DNA of 64,000 nt. It comes from CAWARU01 sp963805795. GTDB lineage: Bacteria > Pseudomonadota > Gammaproteobacteria > UBA6186 > Azoamicaceae. Below the pieces are notes generated by a model that was not told the origin of the DNA, searched no databases, and saw only the letters and a program-made list of their open reading frames with translations. Each line of letters opens with the position of its first letter. Positions within the stretch are counted from its first letter, which is position 1. The DNA is taken from the NCBI GenBank assembly GCA_963805795.1, contig CAWDVG010000001.1, forward strand, positions 1,674,001-1,738,000, read 5' to 3'. The position numbers were made by a program, and so were the translations under genes. This document shows positions 1 through 8,433 of the stretch, piece after piece.

Positions 1-211
1 TACCTACTTCCACCACATTGCCAACAATTTGGTGACCTGGGATTAAGGGCAATTTTGGATTAGGCAGCTCTCCATCTACAACATGCAAATCTGTTCGACA
101 AATCCCACAGGATTCAACTTTTATCAGTATTTCATCTTCTTTTACAGTAGGAATAGGCAATTCCTTCAATTTTAAAGGAGTTCCAACTTGTTCTAACACC
201 ATTGCCAACAT
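1..211 (-). CDS. Zinc-dependent alcohol dehydrogenase, N-terminal part (runs off the window)
   Basis: Reading the minus strand from 211 gives an open frame to the window edge (about 70 residues) with the N-terminal pattern of class III zinc alcohol dehydrogenases. The catalytic zinc motif CGICRTDLHVVDGEL is present, followed by a PGHQIVG segment where the family usually has GHE. Such enzymes oxidise alcohols with NAD(P) in the cytoplasm. An in-frame ATG at 253 is possible, but 211 has a GGA-rich stretch upstream and starts where family members start. The gene diverges from the plus-strand operon beginning at 281, so about 70 bp must hold both promoters. The Rossmann domain lies outside the window, so substrate class cannot be judged. 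Confidence 0.85.
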   Translation of the reverse strand, partial: MLAMVLEQVGTPLKLKELPIPTVKEDEILIKVESCGICRTDLHVVDGELPNPKLPLIPGHQIVGNVVEVG

Positions 212-280
212 GTCATATTCCAAATTTTCTGCAATTATACTAAGTATAATCATTAAATAGAAAATCTAGGGTAAGTGTAA

Positions 281-643
281 ATGCAAATTACTTTTTTAGG
301 AGCCACTCAAACTGTCGCAGTATCAAAATCCTTGCTCAGTTTAGGGTCACATAAGGTCCTAATAGATTGTGGACTTTTTCAGAGCTTAAAGGAGCTTAGA
401 TTACGTAATTGGAACCCTTTTCCAATCCAACCTCAAGATATTCATGCAGTTATTTTGACCCACGCTCATATTGACCATTATGGCTATGACTGTGGTCATC
501 TTTTAGAAGAAGCCAATTATGCCAATCGTCATGGTTTTTTAAAATGTCTTCCTGCACCTGCCAGAGCTTTAAAAAATAAAATAGAAGAACGTTTTGGCTG
601 GCAATGTGAATTATCTCAATATCAACAGAGCTTTAATCTATGA
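281..643 (+). pseudogene. Internally deleted MBL-fold/beta-CASP RNA-processing-like protein
   Basis: The 120-residue product starts like a metallo-beta-lactamase fold protein of the beta-CASP group (MQITFLGATQTV, DCGLFQ, then metal-binding THAHIDHYGY at about residues 60-69). It then jumps to EEANYANRHGF, which normally lies far downstream near the middle of the protein, and to a short C-terminal segment. Full family members have about 450 residues, so most of the catalytic core and the beta-CASP domain are missing. The frame stays open, which implies two in-frame deletions. The stop overlaps the start of the next gene by 4 bp, so its translation may still couple to nnrE. Catalysis is very unlikely. 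Confidence 0.75.
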
Positions 644-1344
644 GTAATTTTTCATTGTCATGTGAACAAACAAGATTAATTGACCAATATATTATTCATG
701 AGATCGGTTTACCCTCTGTTATATTGATGGAAAATGCCGGACATGGAATTGCTCAACATTTACTGTCTTTCAATCCAAAAGGGAAGATTATCGTTTGTTG
801 CGGCAAAGGGAATAATGGTGGAGATGGCTATGTCATTGCTAGATATCTTAATATTTATGGCATTAAGGTTCAAGTATTCGTATTCTCACATGAAAACGAT
901 ATTAAAGGAGACGCAAAGATCCATCACGATGTAATCAAGAAAATTGGAATCCCTTTAGAGTATTTTGATCAGATCAATTTAAATCACTCCGCTCTACTAC
1001 AAATACTAAATAACGCAGAATGGGTAATTGATGGCATATTTGGCACAGGATTATCAGGCAAAATAGACCCCTTTTATTTTGAACTCATAAACACAATCAA
1101 TAAAACTTCTGCAAAAATTTTATCAATTGATATTCCTTCTGGTCTAAACTGCAATACTGGAAAACCATTTGGAACAGCCATAGAGGCAAACATCACCTGC
1201 ACACTCCTTTCTATGAAGACAGGGTTTTTAAACGAAGAGGCACAGAAATATTTAGGGAAGGTAGAAGTCATAAATTTAGGTATTGCTAACCAAGTTATTC
1301 TACTGTCAGCCATACAAAATAGAGTGTCAAATCATGAATTATAA
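640..1344 (+). CDS. nnrE: NAD(P)H-hydrate epimerase (YjeF N-terminal domain protein)
   Basis: The 234-residue product matches a stand-alone YjeF_N domain, which epimerises the R and S forms of hydrated NAD(P)H so that the repair dehydratase can act. Visible landmarks are LMENAGHGIA (about 30-39), the glycine-rich CGKGNNGGDGYVIARYL (about 54-70), DGIFGTGLSG and the SIDIPSGLNCNTG block that carries a conserved aspartate. The C-terminal ADP-dependent dehydratase domain found in E. coli YjeF is absent. The start overlaps the upstream stop (ATGA) and its end overlaps the next gene by 11 bp, so it is within a translationally coupled operon. Confidence 0.88.
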   Translation: MSNFSLSCEQTRLIDQYIIHEIGLPSVILMENAGHGIAQHLLSFNPKGKIIVCCGKGNNGGDGYVIARYLNIYGIKVQVFVFSHENDIKGDAKIHHDVIKKIGIPLEYFDQINLNHSALLQILNNAEWVIDGIFGTGLSGKIDPFYFELINTINKTSAKILSIDIPSGLNCNTGKPFGTAIEANITCTLLSMKTGFLNEEAQKYLGKVEVINLGIANQVILLSAIQNRVSNHEL

Positions 1345-3535
1345 GGCCAATCCTAACCCCTATCATGCTCTTGATAGCATCTTTAATAATCCAAAAAGCA
1401 TCGCTATCATTGGCGCGAGAGAAAAACCCAACACAGCTGGCAGTGTTGTTCTAAAAAACCTATTAGATGGTGGTTATAAAGGAAAAGTATACCCCATTAA
1501 CCCAAAACATGTGCTTATTTTTGATCAAAAATCCTATAAGACTGTTGAAGATGTCCAAGAAACAATAGACTTAGCGATTATTGTGACACCCGCTGTTGTG
1601 GTTTCAGAGGTTCTTACCCAATGCGGAAAGAAGGGTATAAAAGTAGCCATTATTATTTCGTCTGGCTTCAAAGAAATCGGACCAGAAGGCAAAGAACTTG
1701 AAGATAAAATAAAAGAGGTTATAAAACAATATCAAATTCATGTGATTGGCCCAAATTGTTTAGGGGTTATTTTGCCTTATAATAATATGAATGCAACATT
1801 TGGTAATAGTATCGCTTCAAAAGGTAATGTTGCGCTTATTTCACAGTCAGGTGCATTATGCGCCGCTATCTTAGACTGGGCGAATCAACGAAATATTGGA
1901 TTCTCAGCAGTTATGTCCATTGGGAATGCTATCGATATTAGTTTTGCAGAATTATTATCTCATTTAGAATGGGACCCCCATACAAATTGTATTTTATTGT
2001 ACATAGAGGGGATTAAAGAGCCACAGCTTTTTTTGCAAAATTTAAAAAAATGCAGCCTAAAGAAGCCGGTTATTATCATTAAAACAGGTCTTTCTGAACA
2101 AAGCTCACGGGCTTTATTTTCCCATACAGGCGCTTTAATAGGGAAAGATGACGTTTTTGACGCAGCAATAAAACAGAATGGTGCCATTAGAGCTCATACA
2201 ATGAATGATCTTTTTAACGCAACTGAAATGTTTTCAAAAAATATCAAACCAAAAGGAAATTCCCTTACTATTGTTTCAAATGGTGGAGGTGCAGGAATTA
2301 TTGCATCAGACGAAGCATCAAAATTAAAAATAAATCTATTGAATCTATCCGAAGAATTATCGAGAAAATTAAATGCTATTCTTCCCAAACATTGGTCACA
2401 TGGAAATCCCATTGATATTATTGGAGATGCAGGACCAGATCGTTTCGAGAGTTCATTAAATCTATTGTTAGAAGACAAAGAATGTGATGCAATTCTTGTA
2501 ATGTTAGTACCTGTTGCGATGTCAGACCCTGAGCAAACCGCAACATTAATCATAAATTTATCAAAAAAATCAATAAAACCTATCTTAACTTGCTGGATGG
2601 GGGCAGAGCATGTCAAAGTGGCTAGAACATTATTTCATCAACATAACATTCCCACGTTTGATACCCCGGAGGAGGCTATTCAAGCCTATTCATTATTAAT
2701 TCGACAACAGGATCGCCAAAATCAATTATTAGAAAATAGCATTAGCTCTAATGAAAGGCACTCTGTACCACTCGATGCCTTAAAAGCGACAAAAGCAAAT
2801 GAATCAAAAAAAATTATATACAATGCTTTCTTAGAAGATAGAAAAATTTTAAATTTAATAGAATCTAAGACCATTTTGAAAAACTTTAACATCCCAATCG
2901 CAGAATCCTACCAAGCTAAAAGCATAGAAGGATGTCTAAAAATTGCTCAACTACTCGGATATCCATTAGTGATGAAAATTTTATCTCCTAACATTACACA
3001 TAAACAAGATGTCGGAGGGGTTCAATTGAATATTACAACTTCTGATACCCTACAACATGTTTTTAAAAAAATGATTAATACAACAAAGGAAAAAGTGCCT
3101 AATGCAATCATTGAAGGCGTCACTTTAGAAAAAATGTATAAAGATCCTAACAACAGAGAGCTTATGATAGGAATATTGAAAGATCCTATCTTTGGTCCAG
3201 TCATTAGTTTTGGCGCAGGCGGATCTATTGTAGATCTGATGCAAGACCGTGCAATAGCATTACCACCATTTAATATGGCCATTATTGAAAATTTAATTTC
3301 AGAAACTAGAATTTCAAAAATGTTGGGGGTTTTTAGAGGCATGCCAAGCATTCGATTAGATATTTTAAAACAAATATTATTAAACGTATCCGAAATAACA
3401 TGCGAACTTCCACAGATTATTGAAATGGATATTAATCCGCTTATTGCTAATGAGGATGAAGTGATTGCAGTAGATGCAAGAATTGTAATTAAAGATGATA
3501 ATTTTCGAGCGCTCAATGAAAATAGAATACAATAA
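1334..3535 (+). CDS. ADP-forming acyl-CoA (acetyl-CoA) synthetase family protein
   Basis: The 733-residue protein has the single-chain architecture of NDP-forming acyl-CoA synthetases: a CoA-binding Rossmann domain from about residue 20 (SIAIIGAREKPNTAGS), a succinyl-CoA ligase-like domain with the phosphohistidine motif SHTGALIG at about 257-264, and a C-terminal ATP-grasp domain with SPNITHKQDVGGVQLNI. These enzymes interconvert acyl-CoA, ADP and phosphate with acid, ATP and CoA. There is no GNAT domain, so it is not a Pat-type lysine acetyltransferase. I chose the ATG at 1334 over the upstream alternative at 1283 because family proteins begin shortly before SIAIIGA. It overlaps nnrE by 11 bp and the next gene by 20 bp. 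Confidence 0.85.
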   Translation: MNYKANPNPYHALDSIFNNPKSIAIIGAREKPNTAGSVVLKNLLDGGYKGKVYPINPKHVLIFDQKSYKTVEDVQETIDLAIIVTPAVVVSEVLTQCGKKGIKVAIIISSGFKEIGPEGKELEDKIKEVIKQYQIHVIGPNCLGVILPYNNMNATFGNSIASKGNVALISQSGALCAAILDWANQRNIGFSAVMSIGNAIDISFAELLSHLEWDPHTNCILLYIEGIKEPQLFLQNLKKCSLKKPVIIIKTGLSEQSSRALFSHTGALIGKDDVFDAAIKQNGAIRAHTMNDLFNATEMFSKNIKPKGNSLTIVSNGGGAGIIASDEASKLKINLLNLSEELSRKLNAILPKHWSHGNPIDIIGDAGPDRFESSLNLLLEDKECDAILVMLVPVAMSDPEQTATLIINLSKKSIKPILTCWMGAEHVKVARTLFHQHNIPTFDTPEEAIQAYSLLIRQQDRQNQLLENSISSNERHSVPLDALKATKANESKKIIYNAFLEDRKILNLIESKTILKNFNIPIAESYQAKSIEGCLKIAQLLGYPLVMKILSPNITHKQDVGGVQLNITTSDTLQHVFKKMINTTKEKVPNAIIEGVTLEKMYKDPNNRELMIGILKDPIFGPVISFGAGGSIVDLMQDRAIALPPFNMAIIENLISETRISKMLGVFRGMPSIRLDILKQILLNVSEITCELPQIIEMDINPLIANEDEVIAVDARIVIKDDNFRALNENRIQ

Positions 3536-5030
3536 ACTTTCTCTTAAATACCTAGGTATAGATACTTATATCGAACCGGTAATTTATATGAAAAAAGATT
3601 GCCATATTTGCTTGTCGGAAGGATTTGAAGCCCAGGCGAGAGTAGAAGTTACTTTACACAATCGTTCACTCATAGCGACTTTAAATATCATTGATTCCGA
3701 TCTACTACATCATAACGAAGCAAGCTTATCCCAATATGCCTGGAATTTTTTATCTGCAAAAGAGAATGACACTATTTCTATAGCTCATCCCAAACCCTTA
3801 GAATCTCTCAGTTACATTCGATCTAAAATTTATAATAACGAACTTACTTACTCACAAATCAATGAAATAGTCAATGATGTTGTAGAGGGACAACTTTCCG
3901 ATATAGATATCGCGATGTTTTTAACTGCGACTGCAGAAAACAGGCTTAATTTAAAAGAAACTATATCCCTTACAAAAGCCATGATAAATAGTGGAGAAAA
4001 ACTAACTTGGTCATCTTCTTTGGTCGTTGATAAGCATTGTATAGGTGGTTTGCCCGGAAATAGAACATCCCTTATTATTGTACCTATTGTGGCTGACTTT
4101 GGGTTAATGATACCCAAAACATCTTCCCGTGCCATTACTTCTCCAGCAGGAACTGCGGATGTAATGGAGGTTTTCTCACCTGTCAATTTAGATATTAAAT
4201 CGATGCAAAAAGTAGTAGAAAAAGAAAATGGTTGTATTATTTGGGGTGGTTCTGTTTCATTAAGCCCTGCCGATGATTTATTGATACGGATAGAACGCAG
4301 CATGGATTTGGATAGCGAAGGTCAACTCATTGCATCCATACTCTCAAAAAAGATTGCCGCAGGCTCTACGCACATATTAATAGATATTCCAATAGGCGAA
4401 ACAGCCAAAATTCGCTCTTATGAACGCGCAGAGAGTCTTAAAAGTATTTTAAATAAGGTTGCTAAGCATTTTTCTGTTAACCTTAAAATTGTTTTCACCG
4501 AGGGTAATTATCCCGTTGGGTATGGAATTGGTCCAGCTCTAGAAGCCCAGGATGTTATAGATGTTCTAACTTGCCATAAAGATGCTGCACAGGATTTACG
4601 AGAAAGAGCATTGATTCTTGCTGGAAATATTCTCGAATTTTCAAATTCTATACCAAAAGGATGTGGAAAAAAAATTGCTGAATCTATTCTTAATAGTGGT
4701 AAAGCCTTAAAAAAATTTGAGGCAATCTGTAAAGCTCAAGGTGGTGAGATAATAGAGATCCCTAAAGCCGCTTATTCTAAAACCATTATTGCAGGTAAAT
4801 CTGGAAAAATCACGAAAATCGATAATAGATTGCTGAGCCGACTAGCAAAATTATCGGGTGCCCCAAACTCAAAACTAGCAGGTCTTAAACTTAAGGTAAA
4901 CGTTAATTCAATTGTAGAAAAAGGTCAACCCCTTTTTACAGTATATGCAAACACTAAAGGCGAGCTTGGTTATGCTCTAGAGTTCCATCGACACCGCCCT
5001 AATATAATGACCATTACGGAGAATACATGA
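3516..5030 (+). CDS. AMP phosphorylase / thymidine phosphorylase type 2 family enzyme
   Basis: The 504-residue product belongs to the pyrimidine/AMP phosphorylase family. The phosphate-binding motif reads VDKHCIGGLPGNRTS (about 176-190), the form typical of archaeal AMP phosphorylases and of the putative type 2 thymidine phosphorylases of Legionella, rather than the KHSTGG of DeoA. It is followed by TSSRAITSPAGTADVMEVFSP. An extra N-terminal domain of about 80 residues precedes the helical domain, as in AMP phosphorylases. The predicted reaction is nucleoside (mono)phosphate plus Pi to base and ribose 1-phosphate or 1,5-bisphosphate. The start at 3516 is preferred over 3495; it overlaps the synthetase gene by 20 bp and the prs-like gene by 4 bp. 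Confidence 0.85.
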   Translation: MKIEYNKLSLKYLGIDTYIEPVIYMKKDCHICLSEGFEAQARVEVTLHNRSLIATLNIIDSDLLHHNEASLSQYAWNFLSAKENDTISIAHPKPLESLSYIRSKIYNNELTYSQINEIVNDVVEGQLSDIDIAMFLTATAENRLNLKETISLTKAMINSGEKLTWSSSLVVDKHCIGGLPGNRTSLIIVPIVADFGLMIPKTSSRAITSPAGTADVMEVFSPVNLDIKSMQKVVEKENGCIIWGGSVSLSPADDLLIRIERSMDLDSEGQLIASILSKKIAAGSTHILIDIPIGETAKIRSYERAESLKSILNKVAKHFSVNLKIVFTEGNYPVGYGIGPALEAQDVIDVLTCHKDAAQDLRERALILAGNILEFSNSIPKGCGKKIAESILNSGKALKKFEAICKAQGGEIIEIPKAAYSKTIIAGKSGKITKIDNRLLSRLAKLSGAPNSKLAGLKLKVNVNSIVEKGQPLFTVYANTKGELGYALEFHRHRPNIMTITENT

Positions 5031-5917
5031 AAAATCTACCGATAATTATTCCCATTTTTAATCAAACTGAGCTTTTTGAAAAAATTAGCAAAGTACTAAA
5101 TTATGAAATTGGAAAATTGCTCATCCATCAATTTCCCGATGAAGAAATAATGATACGCATCAATACCGATCTCAAAGATCGCAATGTTATTTTTTTTGCA
5201 AATTTAGAAAGACCTGTTCATAAAATTTTTCCTCTGATCTCTGCCTTCAAAACAGCAAAGGAACTGGGGGCCAAAGAAATCAAACTTATTGCCCCATACC
5301 TGCCTTTTATGCGACAGGATAAATCTTTTCATTTAGGGGAAGGTATTACTTCAAAACATTTTGCGGAGCTCATTTCACATTATTTTGATGGATTCATCAC
5401 AATGGATCCTCATCTGCATCGCTTTCATTCGCTATCAGAAATTTTTTCAATCCCGATTCAAACTCTACATGCCAGCAAAAGCATTGCAACCTGGATTAAA
5501 AAAAATATAGAAAATCCATTATTAATTGGCCCTGATAGTGAGAGCATACAATGGGTGAAAGAGGTCGCCAAAAGTATTAAAGCGCCATTTTTAACTTTAC
5601 AAAAGATTCGAAAAGGAGATCGTGAAGTCGAAATATCCATTCAAGAGATCCAACTCCATAAGGACAAAACACCTATATTAATAGATGACATTATTTCCAC
5701 CGGGAAAACAATGATCGAAACAATAAAACATCTAGAGGCACTTTCATTTAAGAAGCCCATATGCTTAACGATCCATGGAATATTTTCTGAAAATTCATAT
5801 GAAGAACTAATAAAATGCAATTTAAAAAATATTGTTTCTTGCAATACAGTCGCACATAAAACCAATCAAATTGATGTAAGCAAAGAATTTATCAAGGCGC
5901 TTATTAAGATGAATTGA
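5027..5917 (+). CDS. Ribose-phosphate pyrophosphokinase-like protein
   Basis: The 296-residue protein aligns by eye with PRPP synthetases. It shows HQFPDEE near the N-terminus, the flexible-loop segment LPFMRQDK, the DPHLHRFHS block, and the PRPP-binding loop PILIDDIISTGKTM at about 212-225. It is shorter and more divergent than housekeeping Prs, resembling archaeal-type enzymes. The start overlaps the stop of the phosphorylase gene (ATGA). The pairing suggests that ribose phosphate released from nucleotides is converted to PRPP, but whether the substrate is ribose 5-phosphate or another sugar phosphate cannot be read from the sequence. It is probably the last gene of the operon, because the next gene is convergent. 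Confidence 0.82.
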   Translation: MKNLPIIIPIFNQTELFEKISKVLNYEIGKLLIHQFPDEEIMIRINTDLKDRNVIFFANLERPVHKIFPLISAFKTAKELGAKEIKLIAPYLPFMRQDKSFHLGEGITSKHFAELISHYFDGFITMDPHLHRFHSLSEIFSIPIQTLHASKSIATWIKKNIENPLLIGPDSESIQWVKEVAKSIKAPFLTLQKIRKGDREVEISIQEIQLHKDKTPILIDDIISTGKTMIETIKHLEALSFKKPICLTIHGIFSENSYEELIKCNLKNIVSCNTVAHKTNQIDVSKEFIKALIKMN

Positions 5918-5988
5918 ATGGAAAGGAAGGGGGTCCCGCAATAAACTTGCCTTTAAGGGAGTTGACATATAAAAATCCAAACCAAAAT

Positions 5989-6885
5989 TTATAATTTGAG
6001 ACCCTGCAATACCCAGGTTGGTATAATACCCGTTTCTAGACAATGTTCAGTTAGAAATTGAGTAGTCGTTTGGGTGGATTTTTCATTTTTCTCTAACCAT
6101 GATTCTGCGTTACCTGTTAAAACTAAAGCTGAATCACAGCCATTTAATTTAGCACCTTGAATATCTGTTTCTAAAGTGTCCCCTATCATTAAAATTTGTT
6201 TTCTATCCAAGATATCGAAAGAAGCCAAACGGTTAAAAATGATCTGATAGATGGCTTTATGAGGTTTTCCATAATAATGTACTATCCCCCCCATTTCTTC
6301 ATATTTCTGTGCAAAAAAACCAGGGCAGTGGTACATAGAATCTCCAAATAATATGATTTTATCTGGGTTTGCACAAATAAAAGGAAGATTACAATCAAGC
6401 GCTTTCTTTAAAATCCCATCATAATAATTGAAATCAGCTCCAGCCGATGCATAGGCCGATACCAATAAGAAGTCAGCCTTTTCGATGGAAGATACTTCTA
6501 TGGCCTGCATTTTTTCTAATGCAAACAAATCTGAATCTGACTCAGCTTTTAAATGATAAACTCGTCTCCCCAGTTTTTTAAATACATCATCGTTAAAATA
6601 TGTTAATTGTTCACTCACAATATCTCCGGAGCTTAACAACATTGATGGTTCCACAGAAATTTTAAAATCAATGAGTTTCTGCATCAGAACACCTGAAGGT
6701 CTGGGTGAATTTGAGACAAAAATAATTCTTTTGTTTAAATTGAGCATATGATTCAAGCAGTCGACTACTCCGGGGTAAGCATGAACCCCATCATGAACGA
6801 CACCCCAGAGATCAATCACAAAAGCTTGATATTTTGGGATCAAATCTATTAAATCACAAGATTGCAAATATCTTTGTTTTATCAT
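5989..6885 (-). CDS. HAD superfamily class IIA sugar-phosphatase-like hydrolase (TIGR01459 type)
   Basis: The 298-residue protein has the HAD nucleophile motif as AFVIDLWGVVHDG (about 21-33), where the usual DxDG is DLWGV as in the TIGR01459 subfamily. It also has the FVSNSPRPSG motif II region, a lysine in the YGKPHKAIYQ block, and the acidic motif MIGDTLETDIQGAKLNG near residue 235. The cap is of the class IIA (NagD-like) kind. It probably dephosphorylates a small phosphorylated metabolite. The gene converges on the prs-like gene with a gap of about 70 bp and diverges from the MDR dehydrogenase at 7067. Its substrate is unknown. Confidence 0.82.
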   Translation of the reverse strand: MIKQRYLQSCDLIDLIPKYQAFVIDLWGVVHDGVHAYPGVVDCLNHMLNLNKRIIFVSNSPRPSGVLMQKLIDFKISVEPSMLLSSGDIVSEQLTYFNDDVFKKLGRRVYHLKAESDSDLFALEKMQAIEVSSIEKADFLLVSAYASAGADFNYYDGILKKALDCNLPFICANPDKIILFGDSMYHCPGFFAQKYEEMGGIVHYYGKPHKAIYQIIFNRLASFDILDRKQILMIGDTLETDIQGAKLNGCDSALVLTGNAESWLEKNEKSTQTTTQFLTEHCLETGIIPTWVLQGLKL

Positions 6886-7003
6886 TTTTTGATTTCAAAA
6901 GTCCTCGCTCTCATCTTAGTTAACCAAGAACTTAAAGCCTTGCATTAGATTTGTCAACCTCAAAGTGGGTAAATAAGCTCTCAATACTCAATATTACCAA
7001 TGC

Positions 7004-7033
7004 TTGCCTTTATCATGGAAAATAGCGTATGGT
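7004..7033 (+). promoter_or_regulatory. Possible sigma-70 promoter for the MDR gene
   Basis: TTGCCT (7004-7009) and TATGGT (7028-7033) are separated by 18 bp and lie 34 bp before the start codon at 7067, in the divergent spacer between the HAD and MDR genes. The match to consensus is moderate and AT-rich DNA gives many such pairs. Confidence 0.3.
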
Positions 7034-7066
7034 TAATGCAATATTTAAGAGAGTGAGCGCTATATT

Positions 7067-8053
7067 ATGAATAAAACTTCTAGCAAAGCACTTTGGTTTC
7101 AGGATCTGGGCAAAGCGCTGATTAAGACAGAAACTCTACCAAGTTTGCTTAATGAATATTGTGAAATTCAAACCGAATATTCTGCTATTAGCTTAGGCAC
7201 CGAAAAACTCGTTTTTAATGGCCAAATACCAAAGGAACTTTGGAAAGAAATGGCTTGTCCCTATATGCGAGGAGACTTTTCCTTTCCAATTCAGTATGGG
7301 TATTCCTTGGTAGGTCGTGTTATCAAAGGCCCTCAAAATCTACTAGGCAGAAGAGCTCATGTTCTTCATCCACACCAAGATCTTTGCCAAGTAAGGGTGC
7401 AAGATATTCATCTTGTGCCAGACAACATACCTTCTGAAAGAGCTACATTGGCCAGTAATTTAGAAACCGTCATCAATGCCATCTGGGATTCATGTGTACA
7501 AATAGGCGATTGGGTACTCATCGTTGGTTTTGGTGGCATAGGTTCTTTACTTGCCCATGTCTTACAAAACTTTCCGGGCATTTCTCTTACTATCGTTGAC
7601 ATTTCTGAACAAAAACGCGAGATAGCCTATAAAATGGGATTCGATTGTCTTGACCCCTCTCAATTGTTTGGAATAACCCAAAAATGGGATCTGGCTTTTC
7701 ACAGCTCTGCAACCCAACTAGGATTGCAAACCGCCATTGATTTAACCGGTGTTGAAAGCAAAATTATTGAATTAAGTTGGTATGGAACTCATCCAGTCAA
7801 TATAATGCTTGGAAGTAGCTTTCATTCAAAACGAAAACAGATTCTTAGTTCCCAAGTGTCCACTATAGCTCTAAATCAGCGAGCCAGATGGAATTATACC
7901 CGAAGAAAAGATTTAGTCTTCCACTTTCTTCAAAATCCTAGTTTTGATGAACATATTACGCATCGAGTTGCATTTGATGCACTACCGGATTTTTATCCTT
8001 CTCTTGAGCAGATTGGAAAAAAAGGTCTGTATTGTGTTGTTCATTATTCGTAA
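7067..8053 (+). CDS. MDR-superfamily (zinc-type alcohol dehydrogenase-like) oxidoreductase
   Basis: The 328-residue protein has the two-domain medium-chain dehydrogenase layout: a GroES-like N-terminal half (EYSAISLGTEKL, GYSLVGRVI) and a Rossmann half with VGFGGIGSLLAHVL at about 153-166 followed by VDISEQKR. The structural zinc cysteine cluster is absent and the usual catalytic zinc ligands are not evident, so it may be a zinc-free reductase. It sits beside QueD-like and RibA-RibD genes, and I recall similar MDR proteins next to pterin genes elsewhere, which suggests a role in a GTP-derived metabolite pathway. Its 3' end overlaps the convergent queD-like gene by 98 bp. Confidence 0.75.
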   Translation: MNKTSSKALWFQDLGKALIKTETLPSLLNEYCEIQTEYSAISLGTEKLVFNGQIPKELWKEMACPYMRGDFSFPIQYGYSLVGRVIKGPQNLLGRRAHVLHPHQDLCQVRVQDIHLVPDNIPSERATLASNLETVINAIWDSCVQIGDWVLIVGFGGIGSLLAHVLQNFPGISLTIVDISEQKREIAYKMGFDCLDPSQLFGITQKWDLAFHSSATQLGLQTAIDLTGVESKIIELSWYGTHPVNIMLGSSFHSKRKQILSSQVSTIALNQRARWNYTRRKDLVFHFLQNPSFDEHITHRVAFDALPDFYPSLEQIGKKGLYCVVHYS

Positions 8054-8432
8054 TCAATACATCCTCATGATAAGCTGCCCAGCTGCTATCATCTTCCCAT
8101 AGCTTAACTTTAAAGATATCTGCCTTAAGACGAATAAGGCTGGGTTTTAGCAGAATATAGAGAATTTGTGCAAAGTGCTCAATGCTTGGATTCGTTTGAT
8201 TAAATTCTGGTAGATTATTGAGCAGTTGATCAGAAAATTTATTAACTACTTCATTTATAGCATTTTTAAGATCAACAATATCAATTAAATAGTTATGTTG
8301 ATCTGTTTTTCTGGCACTACAAATCACTTCCAACCTATAGGCATGAGAATGAGGATTATTTTCAGAACCAAAGTCTCCTCCCATTAAAAAATGTTGCGCA
8401 ATAAAATTCTTTTGAACACCTAATTCGTACAT
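7956..8432 (-). CDS. 6-pyruvoyl/6-carboxytetrahydropterin synthase family protein (QueD-like)
   Basis: The 158-residue protein has the PTPS fold signature: an early zinc histidine in FIAQHFL, then the HSHAYRLEV pair of histidines (about 27-35), DIVDLKNAI with the conserved Asp, and PSIEHFAQILY (about 80-90), which supplies the Glu-His of the active site. The catalytic cysteine usually found between the first and second zinc ligands is not visible, as in some non-QueD paralogs. Homologs make carboxy- or pyruvoyl-tetrahydropterin from dihydroneopterin triphosphate. It starts 1 nt after the RibA-RibD fusion, so both are surely co-transcribed. The last 30 residues overlap the MDR gene on the other strand. 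Confidence 0.8.
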   Translation of the reverse strand: MYELGVQKNFIAQHFLMGGDFGSENNPHSHAYRLEVICSARKTDQHNYLIDIVDLKNAINEVVNKFSDQLLNNLPEFNQTNPSIEHFAQILYILLKPSLIRLKADIFKVKLWEDDSSWAAYHEDVLITNNEQHNTDLFFQSAQEKDKNPVVHQMQLDA

Positions 8433-8433
8433 A

